This document shows, in pieces, positions 1 to 11,656 of a DNA stretch of 64,000 nt. The stretch comes from Chloranthus sessilifolius (Eukaryota > Streptophyta > Magnoliopsida > Chloranthales > Chloranthaceae), in the NCBI GenBank assembly GCA_021018995.1, contig CM037592.1:79735301-79799300 (forward strand), in the 5' to 3' direction. The translations under genes were made by a program, and so were the position numbers. How positions within the stretch are numbered: the first letter of the stretch is position 1; each line of letters begins with the position of its first letter. The notes below the pieces were generated by a model, which was not told the origin of the DNA, did no database searches, and was given only the letters and a program-made list of their open reading frames with translations.

Positions 1-199
1 AATCGCAATCGTTGCGCTTTCACTGATAGACATGATTGTAACAATGATCAGCCGTAAATCCATACGATTTTTCGCTCTAATGTACAGTAGGGGTTACATT
101 AAGATCCATTATTTTTTTAACAATTTGGGTCGTAGTGTAATACCTAAACTTAAAAGAAAAAGACATAGTTTACGTAATTTATAATTGGTTCTACGGATG
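1..199. other. unassigned edge sequence
   Basis: I see no ORF or motif that can be defended here. It lies downstream, in the minus-strand sense, of the Athila-type gag remnant and is probably more of that element. Confidence 0.3.
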
Positions 200-1669
200 A
201 GTCGGTAGCTCGATGATCCATGAGATTTCTATATTTGATTTTGGGGAGCTGATGTCTCCCCTAGGAACACTTGTCCTCTAAGATTATTGATTGGTTGCGT
301 AGGCAATTGGCCACTCTCTCTTTTCGCCACTTGGGAAGCTCGTTGGTCTATCTGGCTTTTTAGCTTCGTAATGGACTGAGTATGTGAATTGAGCACTTAT
401 GAGAATTGAGCAAGCTGATGTAAATCGTTTGAGTGCTGATGCGATTATTGCTGCAGATCATTGAGGATTTGAACAACTATGACATCGGGTGCATTGCTCT
501 GTGGTCCAAATTGGGGCCGCGCAGCAGGCGTTTGAGGTCTTTGATAGAAAATTTGAGTATGAAGAACTGGTGCTAGCTGTGCTCCTCCCGTGGAGCCATA
601 ATTGAATTCAGGGTGGTTCCTCCATGACGGGTTATAAGTGTGCCCATAGTCTCTCCTTTAGAATACCATTACTTGCTCTTTTTCCATCACCTCCTAGTAT
701 GGTGGTGCAGCTGGGTTTTCATTATACGTCTGAGTCTGGTAATTAGAACAATTTGCCATGGGTCTATCCGGAGTGCTCAATTTGGCAGCCAAAAGTGTCG
801 TGATTTGTTGTTCAAGAGCCAAAACCTTTGCACTCATATCGTCCTCTTTCTTTACTTTATCTTTGTTGATATCATAAAGTCCACCCCTCGCGAGTGGGGT
901 GTAATGAGTGATATCGGGATCGGATCTAAGCAGAGCCTGTTTCTGCTTTGAGTTATCAACCAATTTATCGAATAAATTCCAGGACTGCTAGCCATTCTGA
1001 GCCATGAAGGCTACTCCGGTTATGACGTCGACTGTAGACTGGTTAGTCTTAGTCAATCCCTGATAGAAACTCTATGCTATCGACCAGTTCAACACATCAT
1101 AGTGAGGGCACTTATTCAGTAAGTTCCTTCATGCACTGCCAGCTCTCATGAAATAATTCTTCAGGCTGCTGAGTGAAATCTTGAATTGCTTACCTAATTT
1201 GGTTAGTTTTACGAATTGGGAAGTACTTGTTTAAGAATTTAGATTGCAGTTCATTCCAAGTGGTTATACTCCTGGCAGGTAATGAAGTCAGCCATGCTTT
1301 CGCTCTATCCTTGAGAGAGAAAGGGGACAACCGCAACTTAACTGATTCCTCATTAGCTGTCGACAATGATAACATCGTGCAGAGTTCAATAAAATCCCTT
1401 AAGTGTTGATAGGGATCTTCTCTATCAAGCCCATGAAAAGAGGGTACAGTTTGTAGAGTATTAAGCTTGATTTCATACTTTTGGTCGGTTGCAACCTCTG
1501 GTATAACTATACAGGAGGGTGCAGTCAGAGCAACGAGGCTGAAATGTGCTTGGATTGAACGATCGTCAGTCATAATTAAGGATTCTCTTGTGGGAATTCG
1601 ATTTACTGTTAAATTACGCAAGAGAGTCCTTTCAATTTCTGGATCACACTCAATATATCTAGGCTTCAA
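200..1669 (-). pseudogene. Athila-type Ty3/gypsy gag remnant
   Basis: Gag is the structural protein that packages retrotransposon RNA. An open segment at 1190-1669 (159 aa, Met at 1669) carries the plant retrotransposon-gag signature: FHGLDREDPYQHLRDF near residues 78-93, FSLKDRAKAWLTSLP near 118-132 and a following KFLNKYFP. Similarity continues through 1189-964 with in-frame stops and shifts, then through an open piece at 694-963 (DKLVDNSKQKQ, then a short coiled segment). A tail near 290-400 reads like the Athila SITKLKSQIDQ / SQVAKRESGQLP spacer. The tRNA-Asp primer site and an LTR lie just upstream at 1935-1952 and from 1959, which fits the first gene of a minus-strand element. Several breaks make it non-functional. 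Lineage is inferred from the gag motif and the primer site. Confidence 0.8.
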
Positions 1670-1934
1670 GATTGAGTGTGATGCATATAAAAAGAAAAAC
1701 TATGTTTTTATATTTTTAACTTTATTTAATTTTTATTCTAGAAGGCAGGGAGAGAAACAAATCTGGGCTACGAGCTTCTCTGATCAGGGGAAGTTGAAAC
1801 TCTGATTCGTCACTCCGAATAAACTTGTGAAAGATTAAGAAGTGATAAAAGAAAATTAAAAATATAAAGAAATATAAAAAGAGAAAGATAAATGCTTATT
1901 TTCTTAAATTAATATGAACATATATCAAACGCTA

Positions 1935-1952
1935 TCCCCGACAGCGGCACCA
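1935..1952 (-). other. primer-binding site, tRNA-Asp type
   Basis: The plus strand reads TCCCCGACAGCGGCACCA. This is the 3' end of plant tRNA-Asp with three mismatches, so the minus strand carries the complementary primer site for reverse transcription. It lies six bases from a TG/CA LTR edge at 1959 and 266 bp upstream of the gag Met, the expected geometry. Confidence 0.75.
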
Positions 1953-1958
1953 AACAAT

Positions 1959-3250
1959 TGATTGGGCTTATTATATGTATATCTTAATTAAGTCTTAACC
2001 TATTACAAGAGCACAATGAAAATTGTAGTGCTAGTATAGGATCGTTCCCACGAGGATATGTTTATTATATATAAGCATTTATATTAATTTTTTAAAAACT
2101 TATATTTATCTTTTAGGTTTCTAAACTACTTGAGAAATATGAATAAAGAATGGTTTATTAAACTAATTTTTGTAAAAAATAAATCCTAAATCCTCCTTCT
2201 TCAGATTATGGTCGTCAGTCACAATCTTCAGCTATTGAATGTTTATAATTTTAAAATACCATTATACTATATTTCACTCTTCTAGAATTTGGGCATCAAT
2301 TAAAAACTAGCTTCATTTAATATAGATTTATACTAATCTTTAATCTACCACAAATTTGGGTGTCAATTAAACTCTAAAAAATTAAAGATGAGAAATAAAA
2401 ATCATTACACTAATCTGCAAATATTAACCTGAGTCGTCAATTCAAATTAAAACTTGAAAATATTTACAAAGCAGAAAATTGTAATAAAATAAATCTAAAC
2501 TAGAAAGCAAAGTAAAATTATATCTTTCACCCCTCAGTCGCAGTCATTAATTGCTTATGAGAAACTATAGATATCTACTATAATCTTTCAGCTCTCAATC
2601 CCAGTCGTCAATTGTGATCGAGGAACCTTGGATATCTAAACTAAACTACTCTATTGATCGGAAGAAGTCCCAACCTCAGACGTCAATTGATGCTGAGAAT
2701 TTCTTTGATAATAATTCCTACACCCAGACCTCTTATTTATAGATCATATGGGGTCGGTTTACAAAACTTTTAATTCTAATAAAATAAATCTCTAAAATAA
2801 AACTATTTTACTATAACTCTACTTCTAACCTTATCTTTCCTTGCTTTTATTCTGTTGATGTACTTCTAGATTTCTTCCTTTCATTTTCAGCAATAGAGTC
2901 CTTTAAGAGTCTTTTTCGTCAATCTTCTCAGATCCGTGGTAAAAAATGATATATTACAAATTTCTATTCTCTACTCTCTATACAGCTTCTTATAGAACGA
3001 TTCTTCATTTACGATTCATCTCTTTCTCTTGTATCGCTCTTTTGTTGAACGACTTTCTCTGCAGAATCGTAAATTATGATTTTCTAGTTTCCTTTGCATC
3101 GTTTCGTAGAATCGTAAAATGTGATTTTTCATCCTTTCAGTAGGCGAAGATTCATCTTTTGGTTTAATAATCTTTTAACTATTTTATGAGTTCATTTTGA
3201 CGAATATTATTATTTTGGTTCTCTTTTGCCGATTTTCCTTAATATCTGCA
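1959..3250 (-). repeat. probable 5' LTR of the Athila-type element
   Basis: The edge next to the primer site reads TGATTGGGC on the plus strand, that is an LTR ending in ...CA on the minus strand. The region holds no coding sequence. It includes GGATCGTTCCCACGAGGA (from about 2040), a phrase I associate with LTRs of this group, and recurring GTCGTCAATT-like phrases at 2210-2700. The outer edge is not clear; 3250 is a limit set by the start of copia homology near 3290. Confidence 0.5.
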
Positions 3251-3289
3251 CATCGGTAATTTGTTAGTAGCGAACTAAGTCCTAGCATC

Positions 3290-5720
3290 ACTAAGTTAAG
3301 GGTAGTAAAATGATATATTATGTGACTAATCACACACCATAACATACATCAAGTTATCAACCACACTCACATAAGGAATACAAGTCATGTACTAATGCTC
3401 CTCATCCGTAGTAAGAGACATGCTAGCTGAAAGACGAAAGTGAGCTGCCAATGGAGTACTCACAGCCTTGGAGTTCTTCATCCCATACCGTGAGAGTATA
3501 TTCTCTAGATAATTCTTTTGTGTCAGACACAACTGTCATTTCTTTCTGTCTCTCAGAATCTCCATCCGAAGAATATTTATCGCTGCGCCAAGATCTTTCA
3601 TCTCAAACTCCATGCTAAGTTGAAATTTCAACTTATTGATCTCCACCATACATTTTGCAGCTATGAGCATGCCATCTATATACAAGAGAAGATAAATAAA
3701 TGAGTCATCCGCTAGCCTTTTAAAGTAAACACAGTTGTATTTAATTTAAATATAATTTTGGTCCACCATGAATATGTCAAACCTCTTGTACTAGTGTCTC
3801 GATTACTGCTTCAACCCGTACAAGGACTTTTTTTTAGTTTGCACACTAACCTCTCTTCTCCATGAGACTTGAACCCTCCAGGTTGGTTCCTATAGATCTC
3901 CTCCTCTAAATCATCATGTGAAAATGTATTTTCACATCGAGTTGCTCCAACTCTAAGTCCAGCTATGCTACAATTGGTAATAAAATTCGGATTGAAGTGT
4001 GTTTCACAATCGGTGAAATCACGTCATTGTAATCAATGCCTTCTTTTTATGCATAATCCTTGGCTACCAATCGTGCCTTCTATCTTGTACCAATACTTTT
4101 CGGAGAACCCCCTTTCTTCTTATAAACTCACTTCCATCCAATCGGTCTCTTACCCTTAAGTAACTCTGTCAATTCCTAAGTTTGATTTCTTGTAAAGAGA
4201 ATTCATGTCTCCACCCATTACAGCCTTCCATTCTCGTGCATATCCTATACTGATTGCATCCTTGAATGAAGATGACTTATTGCCATCCAATGCCAATGCG
4301 TATGTGAATATATCTTCGTAACAATAGCGAATTGGTGCTCTAACATTCTTTTTGGGTCTTCCACCCGCTAAGGATTGCTCTGGCTCTCACTCAATTATTT
4401 CTACACTTAAAATTTATACATTTTTTTTTGATGTAGTAATTGTAGGAGTTTCTAACTCCACCTCAAACTGATCTTCTGCCTCCTCTCCAATTTTCATGCT
4501 CTGTTTGCTAAAAGTTTGCATAATAGATTCATCAAAAGTCACAGCTCTATTGATCCCAACCTTATTCTGCTCGGGACACGATAACCTGTATCCTTTCATG
4601 CCATCTGCATACCCTAAGAAAGTCATCTTCTTAGATCTTGGGTCAATTTTACTTTGACATGATAGTAAGCTGCGCAACCAAAGACCCTAAATACACTGTA
4701 ATCTACAGGCTTTCTTGACCACATCTCAATCAGAGTCTTGCACTCTATTACTGTAGACGGTGATTTGTTTACTAGATAGCAAGTTGTACTAACCGCCTCA
4801 GTCCAGAACTCTCTACCTAATCCCATAATGTGTAGCATACATATTGCCTTTGCAAGTAGAGTTCTATTCATGTGTTCTGCTATCCCATTCTGTTGCAGTG
4901 TATTCCTGACTTTGAAATGTCTAGTAATACCGTTCTCTTCACAGAACTCCTGGAATTGTCCACTGGTGTAGTCACCACTATTATCGATTCTCAACCTCTT
5001 AACCTTCCTTCCACTTTGATTTTTAAATAATATTTTTTACCTTTTAAAGATTTTCAACACCTTATTCTTACTCTTCATTATATAGATCCATACATATTGA
5101 GAGTAATCTTTGATGAAGGAGATGAAGTATCTAGCACCACCTCTAGAAAGAACCTTTGAAGGCTCCCATACATCTGAATGTATACAATCCAATGTGCCTT
5201 TTATAGTGTGATCACTGTGTTAAACTTAACCTTGCACTGTTTCCCAAAGACACAATGCCCAGAAAAGTCAACCTTGCCAGCCTTTTCACCTTTCAACAAG
5301 CCCTGCTTGCTCAACTTTTTCATCCCTCTTTCTGACATGTGCCCTAGGCGCATGTGTCATAGCTGCGTAGAGGACAAACTGCTATCTTCTGACGTAGATA
5401 TCGCCACTCCACCTGTCACTGTACTCCTTAAAATAAAGTGAAGGTTCTCAACATTTTTTGCTTTCATCACAACCACAAATCCCTTTGTCATCTTCAAAAC
5501 TCAACCTTGAGCTATAAACTTGAGCCAATTGGAGTCTAGTATACCAAGTGAGGTTCTTCTTCAGTTTCAGAATATGACGTACATCGATCAATGTTCTCAC
5601 AATCCTATCATGCATCTTTATTATAATACTCACCCTTCCAACTGTTTTGCAGGCCATATTATTATCCATTAAAATCGTTCCACTATCCACGTATTTATAA
5701 GACATGGACCAATCCCTATT
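3290..5720 (-). pseudogene. Ty1/copia pol remnant (protease to RT)
   Basis: Read on the minus strand this is a decayed copia polyprotein in normal order. 5448-5718 has the pre-integrase stretch with IIIKMHDRIVRTLIDVRH. Near 5290-5350 is the gag-pre-integrase motif MRLGHMSERGMKKLSKQG. 4623-4994 (123 aa) is integrase core, with IDNSGDYTSGQF and QQNGIAEHMNRTL supplying an acidic Asp and Glu, then VFGCAAYYHV. 4414-4677 continues in another frame with FLGYADGMKGYRL and VTFDES. 3340-3850 holds the end of reverse transcriptase (LYGLKQ, EFEMKDLGAA, KAVSTPLAAHF), broken by stops. Similarity fades near 3290. LTRs, gag and RNase H are not seen. At least three frameshifts and several stops mean it is dead. 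Confidence 0.85.
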
Positions 5721-5724
5721 TTAA

Positions 5725-6560
5725 CACTGATCGTTTATAATCTGAAACCTTGCAAGTGCACAATTATGAATGTACTAGGGAGAAGATAAGGGTGTCGAAC
5801 CACGGAGACTTGTCATTTACTTTCTAACTACAATCTTAATCGAAAAGAATTTTCAATGAAGTTTTCTAATTAAATTAACTAAAAGGCAAATAAAATAGAA
5901 TTGGAAAAGTTATGAGAAAGCAGTCTGGGATCCCTCTTGGATCACAGACTCGTAAGTAATCTAACTCTTATTCCTATCCTATTCCAAATTCCTGGTATAG
6001 TCCTGCTCTTCGCTACAAGTTAAACCAAGGTATAAGAATTAGGTCCTATTCATAGTCACGGATCAATCAGGACAATATGATCCGTCTAATCACTAGCGAC
6101 CTAAACAGTAAACATCATTGCATGTAACCATCGAAATTAGGCTACAAGCACGATCCGAGGGTGTCTATAATATTGGATCTAACCCTAATCCCTACAAGTT
6201 CATTAGGATTAAATAAAACAGAAATAAATTGCTATTGTCACGTCTATGATAACAATCATAAACCTCAAACATGCAATCATATCACAAGGAATTCAAAATA
6301 GAAAAAGAATAGAAATTATATTAAAAATTCATATGTAATTTGCAAGGTATCCCACCCTTGAAGAAGTTAGCCACACATTGACAGATTGATCTTCATCATC
6401 TCTAATTCGATCATCGGATGATGATTACAAGTCACACAATCTCACAACTCTCCAAAACTGGAAAATTAAACCTAAAGCATAAAATAAAACTAAACCTAGG
6501 AAGACTCACGACTAGAAAACTCTCTGCCGAAGGACTCCCTTAATCCTAATCCTAGGTACC
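5725..6560 (-). repeat. degenerate retrotransposon LTR
   Basis: Non-coding sequence beginning with CTTGCAAGTGCACAATTATG and AGGGTGTCGAACCACGGAGA (about 5750-5810), phrases typical of Athila-like LTRs and comparable to the GGATCGTTCCCACGAGGA block at 2040. It abuts the broken 5' side of the copia fragment. No clear ends or target duplication. Just beyond it, a CGGGCTGTCACA string near 6636-6647 resembles the ends of the Tekay-like LTRs elsewhere in the window. Confidence 0.45.
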
Positions 6561-6680
6561 AAGTATTCTGTATTTGAATTGTGATCTGCGACTCGACGGT
6601 CCGGGTTTTCCGAAAATTTCGTATAAGGGAAAAGTACGGGCTGTCACAACATACGTTTCCCCCATATATTTTTTTATTTG

Positions 6681-6693
6681 GGTGTGTGTGTGC

Positions 6694-6761
<68 letters not shown>
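6681..6761. repeat. (GT)n(AT)n microsatellite
   Basis: A short TG run grading into about 60 bp of pure TA. Open frames of alternating Tyr and Ile across it are artefacts. Confidence 0.95.
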
Positions 6762-6764
<3 letters not shown>

Positions 6765-7747
6765 CTTTAGGTGAAACTTGTTTTTTTATTATCCTCCCAA
6801 GCGCTAATGGGTTCTCATTGAAGACAGTTTTTTCTGTTACTACAGATGCAATGAAGACTATCAATGGTTTCGGCTAGTATGCCTTGTGGGTCATCATAGT
6901 TGAATCCAAACCAATAGGTACACATCAGTGTCGACTGAGATTTGAAACCATGATCTGGAGCCATTAATTTGTATGAGGGTCAAATGCAAAGGGTTCGTTT
7001 ATGAGACTTTTTGTTTGTGGAGACCCAATTCCGAAAGCTATTCTATTTTTTTTGTCTTCATCTACTTCGTACTTGTGAAGTTAGGTATTACAGTGCACAA
7101 ACTATGAACTGGTGTACCTATCTCTTATAAGTAATTTAGGAATCTTGTCTTATAATTTCACAAAGCACATGGCAATTTGGGATTCTTGTCTAATAATTTC
7201 ATCGGCAGGCTTATCAATGAAGACGTAAATGTTGTGCTTTTTTCGTGGAAGTTATTTTCGTTGTAAATAAGGTAGCCTTTGAAATGTAGTTTTGGTTGTG
7301 GAATAGGTAGTGGAGACATTCAGCAATGAGGACGCAATCTGGTTGTGGCTTTTTTCTCAGGAGTTTATCTTATCATATTTTTGTTTAAGGCCCATATTTC
7401 TACCATCTCTGTCATATTTTTCTTATTATTGTCATTTAATCTTAGCAAAACACCAAAATATCAACAAATCAGACGATCAATATTTTTTTGTTATAATTGT
7501 CGAAGTTGATTTAGTTGTGGAAATTGATATACATGTAATTTATATAAAACTGTGCTGGCAAATAGTATTGTCATCTGAAGATGTAGAGGGGAGACTTAAT
7601 AGTGATTGAGGGCTATATGCTTCATAAGATGACTCCCAAAAGGACCATGATGTGGTCGTAGATTTTCAACTTCTAAAGTATGTAGTTGTGGAAGTCGATC
7701 TGTATTTTTCTATTTCAGATAAGACAGAGACAGGAAGGAAGGTTTGA

Positions 7748-7749
<2 letters not shown>
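6762..7749. other. no identifiable feature
   Basis: About 1 kb of single-copy-looking AT-rich sequence. The longest open stretch (7310-7609, 99 aa) has no recognisable motif. A minus-strand stretch around 6770-6990 looks faintly protein-like but is broken by stops. Confidence 0.5.

Positions 7750-7799
<50 letters not shown>
7750..7799. repeat. (AT)n microsatellite
   Basis: About 50 bp of pure TA immediately to the left of the foldback element. Confidence 0.95.
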
Positions 7800-7800
<1 letters not shown>

Positions 7801-7801
<1 letters not shown>

Positions 7802-8597
7802 TGGAAAAAGGGAGAATGCGCTCAGGGTCATAGAGATATCTCTACACAATTGATATGGGCGCGACACGTAGCGCCCTTTTGTGAAGTGATGGGTGACATT
7901 GGAACTAGTTTACTAAGTCGGGTTACCCTTTTAAAATATTTTAAAAGTTAAATATCCTTTCAGCCGTCATTCTTGACTTTTTTAGAAGTCTTTTTCTTTT
8001 CTCTCTTTTCTCTCTCTTTTTCTAACAAAGTGTCAGATTTATTTTTTTAGGTATAATTTACTCAAAAAATATGAGCGCCCGGTAGCAAAGCATTAGCACC
8101 TTTGCAGAGAAGCGCCGGCGCCTCATTTTAGGGGCATCAGCGCTTCATTTAGGGGCGCCGGTGCTTCGAAAATAGTTTTTTTTTTTTTTTTTGTTGGAAG
8201 CGCTAGTGCCCCAAAACAAAGCATCGGCGCTTCGATAATTTATATTTTATTATTATTTTTTTTTTCAAAGCGCCGGCGCCCAAAAACAAAGCATCGGCGC
8301 CTCATTTTAGGAGCATCGGCGTTTCGCTTCCAAAGTGCTTGCGCTTCGCTATCAGGCGCCACATTTTTTGTGTAAAATACGTATGAAAAAATAAGTTTGA
8401 CACTTTTTTGAAAAAATATAAAAAAGAAAGAGACTTTAAAAAAGTCAAGAATGATGGCTCGAAGGGTATTTAAACGTAACCCTAGTTAGTAAAGTGGGCC
8501 CCATGCCACCCATCACTTCACAAAAAGGACGCTACGTGTCGCGCTCATATCAATTGGTGCAGAAATATCTCTACGCCCGAGCGCATATCCCTGGGCT

Positions 8598-8598
<1 letters not shown>
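7801..8598. mobile_element. foldback (long inverted repeat) MITE-like element
   Basis: The two ends are long imperfect inverted copies. Left-arm phrases ATGCGCTCAGGG, TAGAGATATCTCT, AATTGATATGGGCGCGACAC, GTGAAGTGATGGGTG and CATTCTTGACTTTTTTAGA recur in reverse complement and mirror order on the right (8370-8597). Each arm is about 260-290 bp. The centre (8075-8345) is a separate GC-rich minisatellite. There is no coding capacity. It lies between TA-rich microsatellites, which suggests insertion into TA repeats and hides any target duplication. I cannot name the superfamily. Confidence 0.8.
8075..8345. repeat. GCGCCGGCGC-rich core of the foldback element
   Basis: Repeats of a roughly 25-50-bp phrase built on AAGCGCCGGCGCC, CATCGGCGCTTCG and CTCATTTTAGGGGC, in both orientations, separated by T-rich tracts. 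It forms the loop between the two arms and is much richer in GC than its surroundings. Confidence 0.8.

Positions 8599-8671
<73 letters not shown>
8590..8671. repeat. (CT)n(AT)n microsatellite
   Basis: A CT run followed directly by about 48 bp of TA, at the right edge of the foldback element. Confidence 0.95.
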
Positions 8672-8674
<3 letters not shown>

Positions 8675-8949
8675 AGAAAGTATGTCGGGTCGGAAATCTA
8701 AAAGAGTTACAAAAACAAGTCAGGTTCTCGTTAGCCCCCGAAAGTAAATGGGTCATTGGTTTTCAATAAGTGCCACAATATGAGTGAAACATGTTGTAGA
8801 TTTGAGAATGCGAAGAAGTGGATATGCCAAACTTCTTTTTCACAAATCTTGTGCTCTATTTTTTAGCCTAGTTGTTGAGAATGTGAAGAAGCAGTTTTCC
8901 CCAATCATCCAAATCTCCCACCTTGTATTCACAGCAAATGGCTTTGGTT
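8672..8949. other. unassigned sequence next to hAT-like repeat
   Basis: No ORF or repeat recognised. It is continuous with the left hAT-like copy. The matching part of the right copy is displaced by the MULE B terminus at 28376, so this may be more of the same repeat. Confidence 0.4.
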
Positions 8950-9625
8950 TGTAAGAACACAAGAAAATGAAGTGCAGATAATCAGTGATACCTTGGAGCC
9001 ATTGATTTCTGTTTTTCTTTACATCTGTGTGAGGGAGATGGAGCAGATGTTATTGGTGCTAAAATGGTAGAAGAGATTATTGGGGAATGATAAAGAAAGA
9101 GTTGAATAGATCCAAATTCAAAAATGATACCCAAAAATTCAAAAAGATCCCTAAAAATGCATATAAATCAAAGAAAATGCTTCCATCAACACTAGCATCG
9201 TGACAAACCTGCACCAATCGTCAATTGGGTTCCAATGTTTGTATACTTTTAAATCTTATTTTTTAAACATTTTTTATTAAATTTTTGTTTCGAACTTTTC
9301 CTTGAACCTGCCGGATTTTAACCTAGCTGAATTATTGCCAAACTCCGACTTATAGTGACTATGCTCCTAATTAATTTGATGGGGCTAGATGGATCATTTG
9401 AGCTTTTAAAATTCTTTTAGTTAGCGTTAAGGCTCTTAAGTACGGGTCTCAATGGGCCAAGTAGGGCTGGGCTTTATACAGGCCGCTTCTTATGCAGGCG
9501 TTTGGAGCTAGCTGAGACCCGACCAGGCCTACTACCTGAGCCCATATACGACCTACTTACTAATTGGGTCAAGCCGGGCTGGTCCAGGCCACGGGGCCAC
9601 CTGGGAATTTCTATATAAATTACTT
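8950..9625 (-). mobile_element. hAT-like repeat, copy 1 (fragment)
   Basis: This stretch is the reverse complement of about 27696-28375. Matching phrases include GACCCGACCAGGCCTACTAC, GTCAAGCCGGGCTGG, CCTGCCGGATTTTAACCTAG, CTTGGAGCCATTGATTTC and ACCTGCACCAATCGTCAATT. The family is called from the terminus preserved in copy 2 (TAGGGGTGTCAATGGG). The copy stops at 9625, where the MULE A terminal sequence begins, and the missing end is not seen again in this orientation within the window. Confidence 0.7.
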
Positions 9626-10029
9626 GAAGAGTTAAATACCCACCGGGGTCCCAACTATCCCCCTATTTACCCACCGGGGTCCCAACTTCATGAAATGACT
9701 CAGCAGGGTCTAAGACCCTCAAACTTTTCAGTTTGAGGGTTTTAACTTCAAACGGAATGAACACGTGCGTAATAAAAGGAGAAAATTGCCAATAGTTGAA
9801 AAATAGGAAATGCCGAAAATGCCATTACTTAAAGGCAGTGGAAATAACGAAAATGCCCTTCATTTAAAAAGAAAGAAGATGAAGCGACGGGCATTCATTT
9901 TTTTCCTCTTCATTTCAAATCCATCGGCCTACTAAGCTAAGGCATTCACAAACCCCACCGGTTCTCATCGCCGTTGAAGAGAAAATATTGTCGTTGGCCA
10001 TTGCAAAGGTGGACTCTCAGTCTCCCTTT

Positions 10030-10335
10030 CACTCTTCATCTTCTCCATTTTGCAGGTGGAGTTTTTTTTTTTTCCTTTTCGTTAAACTCTAATCTTTAGG
10101 GTTTAAAGTTATGATTTGTGTGAGTTGGAATTGAAGTAGAGTTTTACCCTAAATCGGTACAAATATGGGTATTATTTTGTAGTTTTTTTAAGTTTATCAC
10201 TCTTCGCCTTCTCCATTTTACAGGTGGAGTTGATTTTTTTTTTTCCTTTTCGTTAAACTCTAATCTTTATAGTTTAAAGTTATAATTTTTGTGAGTTGGA
10301 ATTGAAGTAGAGTTTTATCCTAAAAATCAGTACAA
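10030..10335 (+). repeat. 168-bp tandem duplication in the MULE A terminus
   Basis: Two copies starting at 10030 and 10198 share CACTCTTC, TTCTCCATTTT, CAGGTGGAGTT, CTTTTCGTTAAACTCTAATC and GAGTTGGAATTGAAGTAGAG. Similar AATCTTTAGGGTTTAAA phrases occur in both arms of MULE B (28910-29080, 63720-63790). Confidence 0.8.
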
Positions 10336-10499
10336 ATGCAGTCATCATTTTTATCATTTTTTTCAATTTAAATGAGAAGAATGTTGTTTTAATTAGGTAA
10401 AATAGATGTTTATAAATGGCAAGAATATTTTTTTGTATTTCCATTAATTTTCTTTCTTTTTGATCGTTGGAAAAATAGTTAAAAGATTTATTTATTATT

Positions 10500-11340
10500 A
10501 TATGACTGGGTATCTTATGAGTCATTTACTGACTCTTATAAGTTCAAGGATGACTCATGTGAGTCCAGTAGGATCCAAATCTGAAAGTCGATGAGATTAG
10601 TCATGTTATAGACTGATAACAATGACTTATTAATATGCATTTTACATGACTAGGTCTGATATGAGTCATTTAATGACTCTTATAAGTCCAAAGAAGACTG
10701 AAGTGAGTCCTGTAGGCTCCAAAACTGATAGTTAGTCGCGAAAACGTCATGTTATACTCACCAGAGCACTAACAAATGAGGATTTTTTATTACTGAGTCT
10801 TGTATGGGTCATTTAATGACTCTTATAAGTCCAAGGATGACTCATGTGAGTCATGTAGGATTCAAATCTGATAGTCAATGAAATCAGTCATATTATATAC
10901 TGATAATAGTGATGTACCAATGTGGATCTCACATTACTAGGTCACATAAGAGTCATTTTTTGACTTTTATAAGTCAAAGGGTGACTCGTGTGAATCATGT
11001 AGGCTCCAAATTTGATAGTCAACAACAGCAGTGAAGTTATAGTCTAATAATAGTGATGTACCAATAAATATTTTATTGACTGAGTCTTTTATGAGTTATT
11101 TACTGACTCTTATAAGTCCAATATTGACTCATGTGAGTCGGGTAGGATCCAAATCTGATAGCCAATGAGATCAGTCATGTTATAGTCTGATAACAGTGAC
11201 GTACTAATATACATTTTAAATGATTGAGTCTCATAAGTGACTCTTATACGTCCAAGGAAAGTTCATGATAGTCAATGAGATCAGTCATGTTATACACTAA
11301 TGACAGTGATGTACCAATCAGTATCTTCTTTAAGACATTA
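10500..11340 (+). repeat. 144-bp subterminal tandem repeat, six diverged units
   Basis: The marker TGACTCTTATAAGT recurs at about 10529, 10674, 10817, 10958, 11103 and 11237, a spacing near 144 bp. Units contain GACTCATGTGAGTC, CAGTAGGATCCAAATC and repeated GAGTC/GACTC pentamers. They are recognisably the same family as the large arrays of MULE B. The 300 bp that follow, up to 11656, are AT-rich with no feature. Confidence 0.85.
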
Positions 11341-11656
11341 GGGTTTAAGAATTTATTTCTTTTTTATATAAGATGAATCGTAGAAGTATGAAACAAAATA
11401 TAAGGGTCACAAATTGATTGTTCGTAGTTGTATTCTCCGTACCAATTTGGGTTGGATAATCCTTATATATGTAGGGTTTATATATAATTACGTTATGGGT
11501 ACTGACACAAGTAGAGTTGGATAATATCTTATATATTAATATATGTAAGCTTCGCATGCAGGTACATTATGAGTATTGATACAGTTATACTAGTATGTTA
11601 CTATAATGGGCTATTGAAAGTTCAAGAAAATAATATAATAAAAATATAAACAGAAA

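Noticed and set aside
6496..6877. ORFs on both strands with long Tyr-Ile runs
   Set aside because: They translate the TA microsatellite; no motif outside it.
8494..8769. ORFs on both strands over 8494-8769
   Set aside because: They consist of CT/TA microsatellite and the arm of the foldback element.
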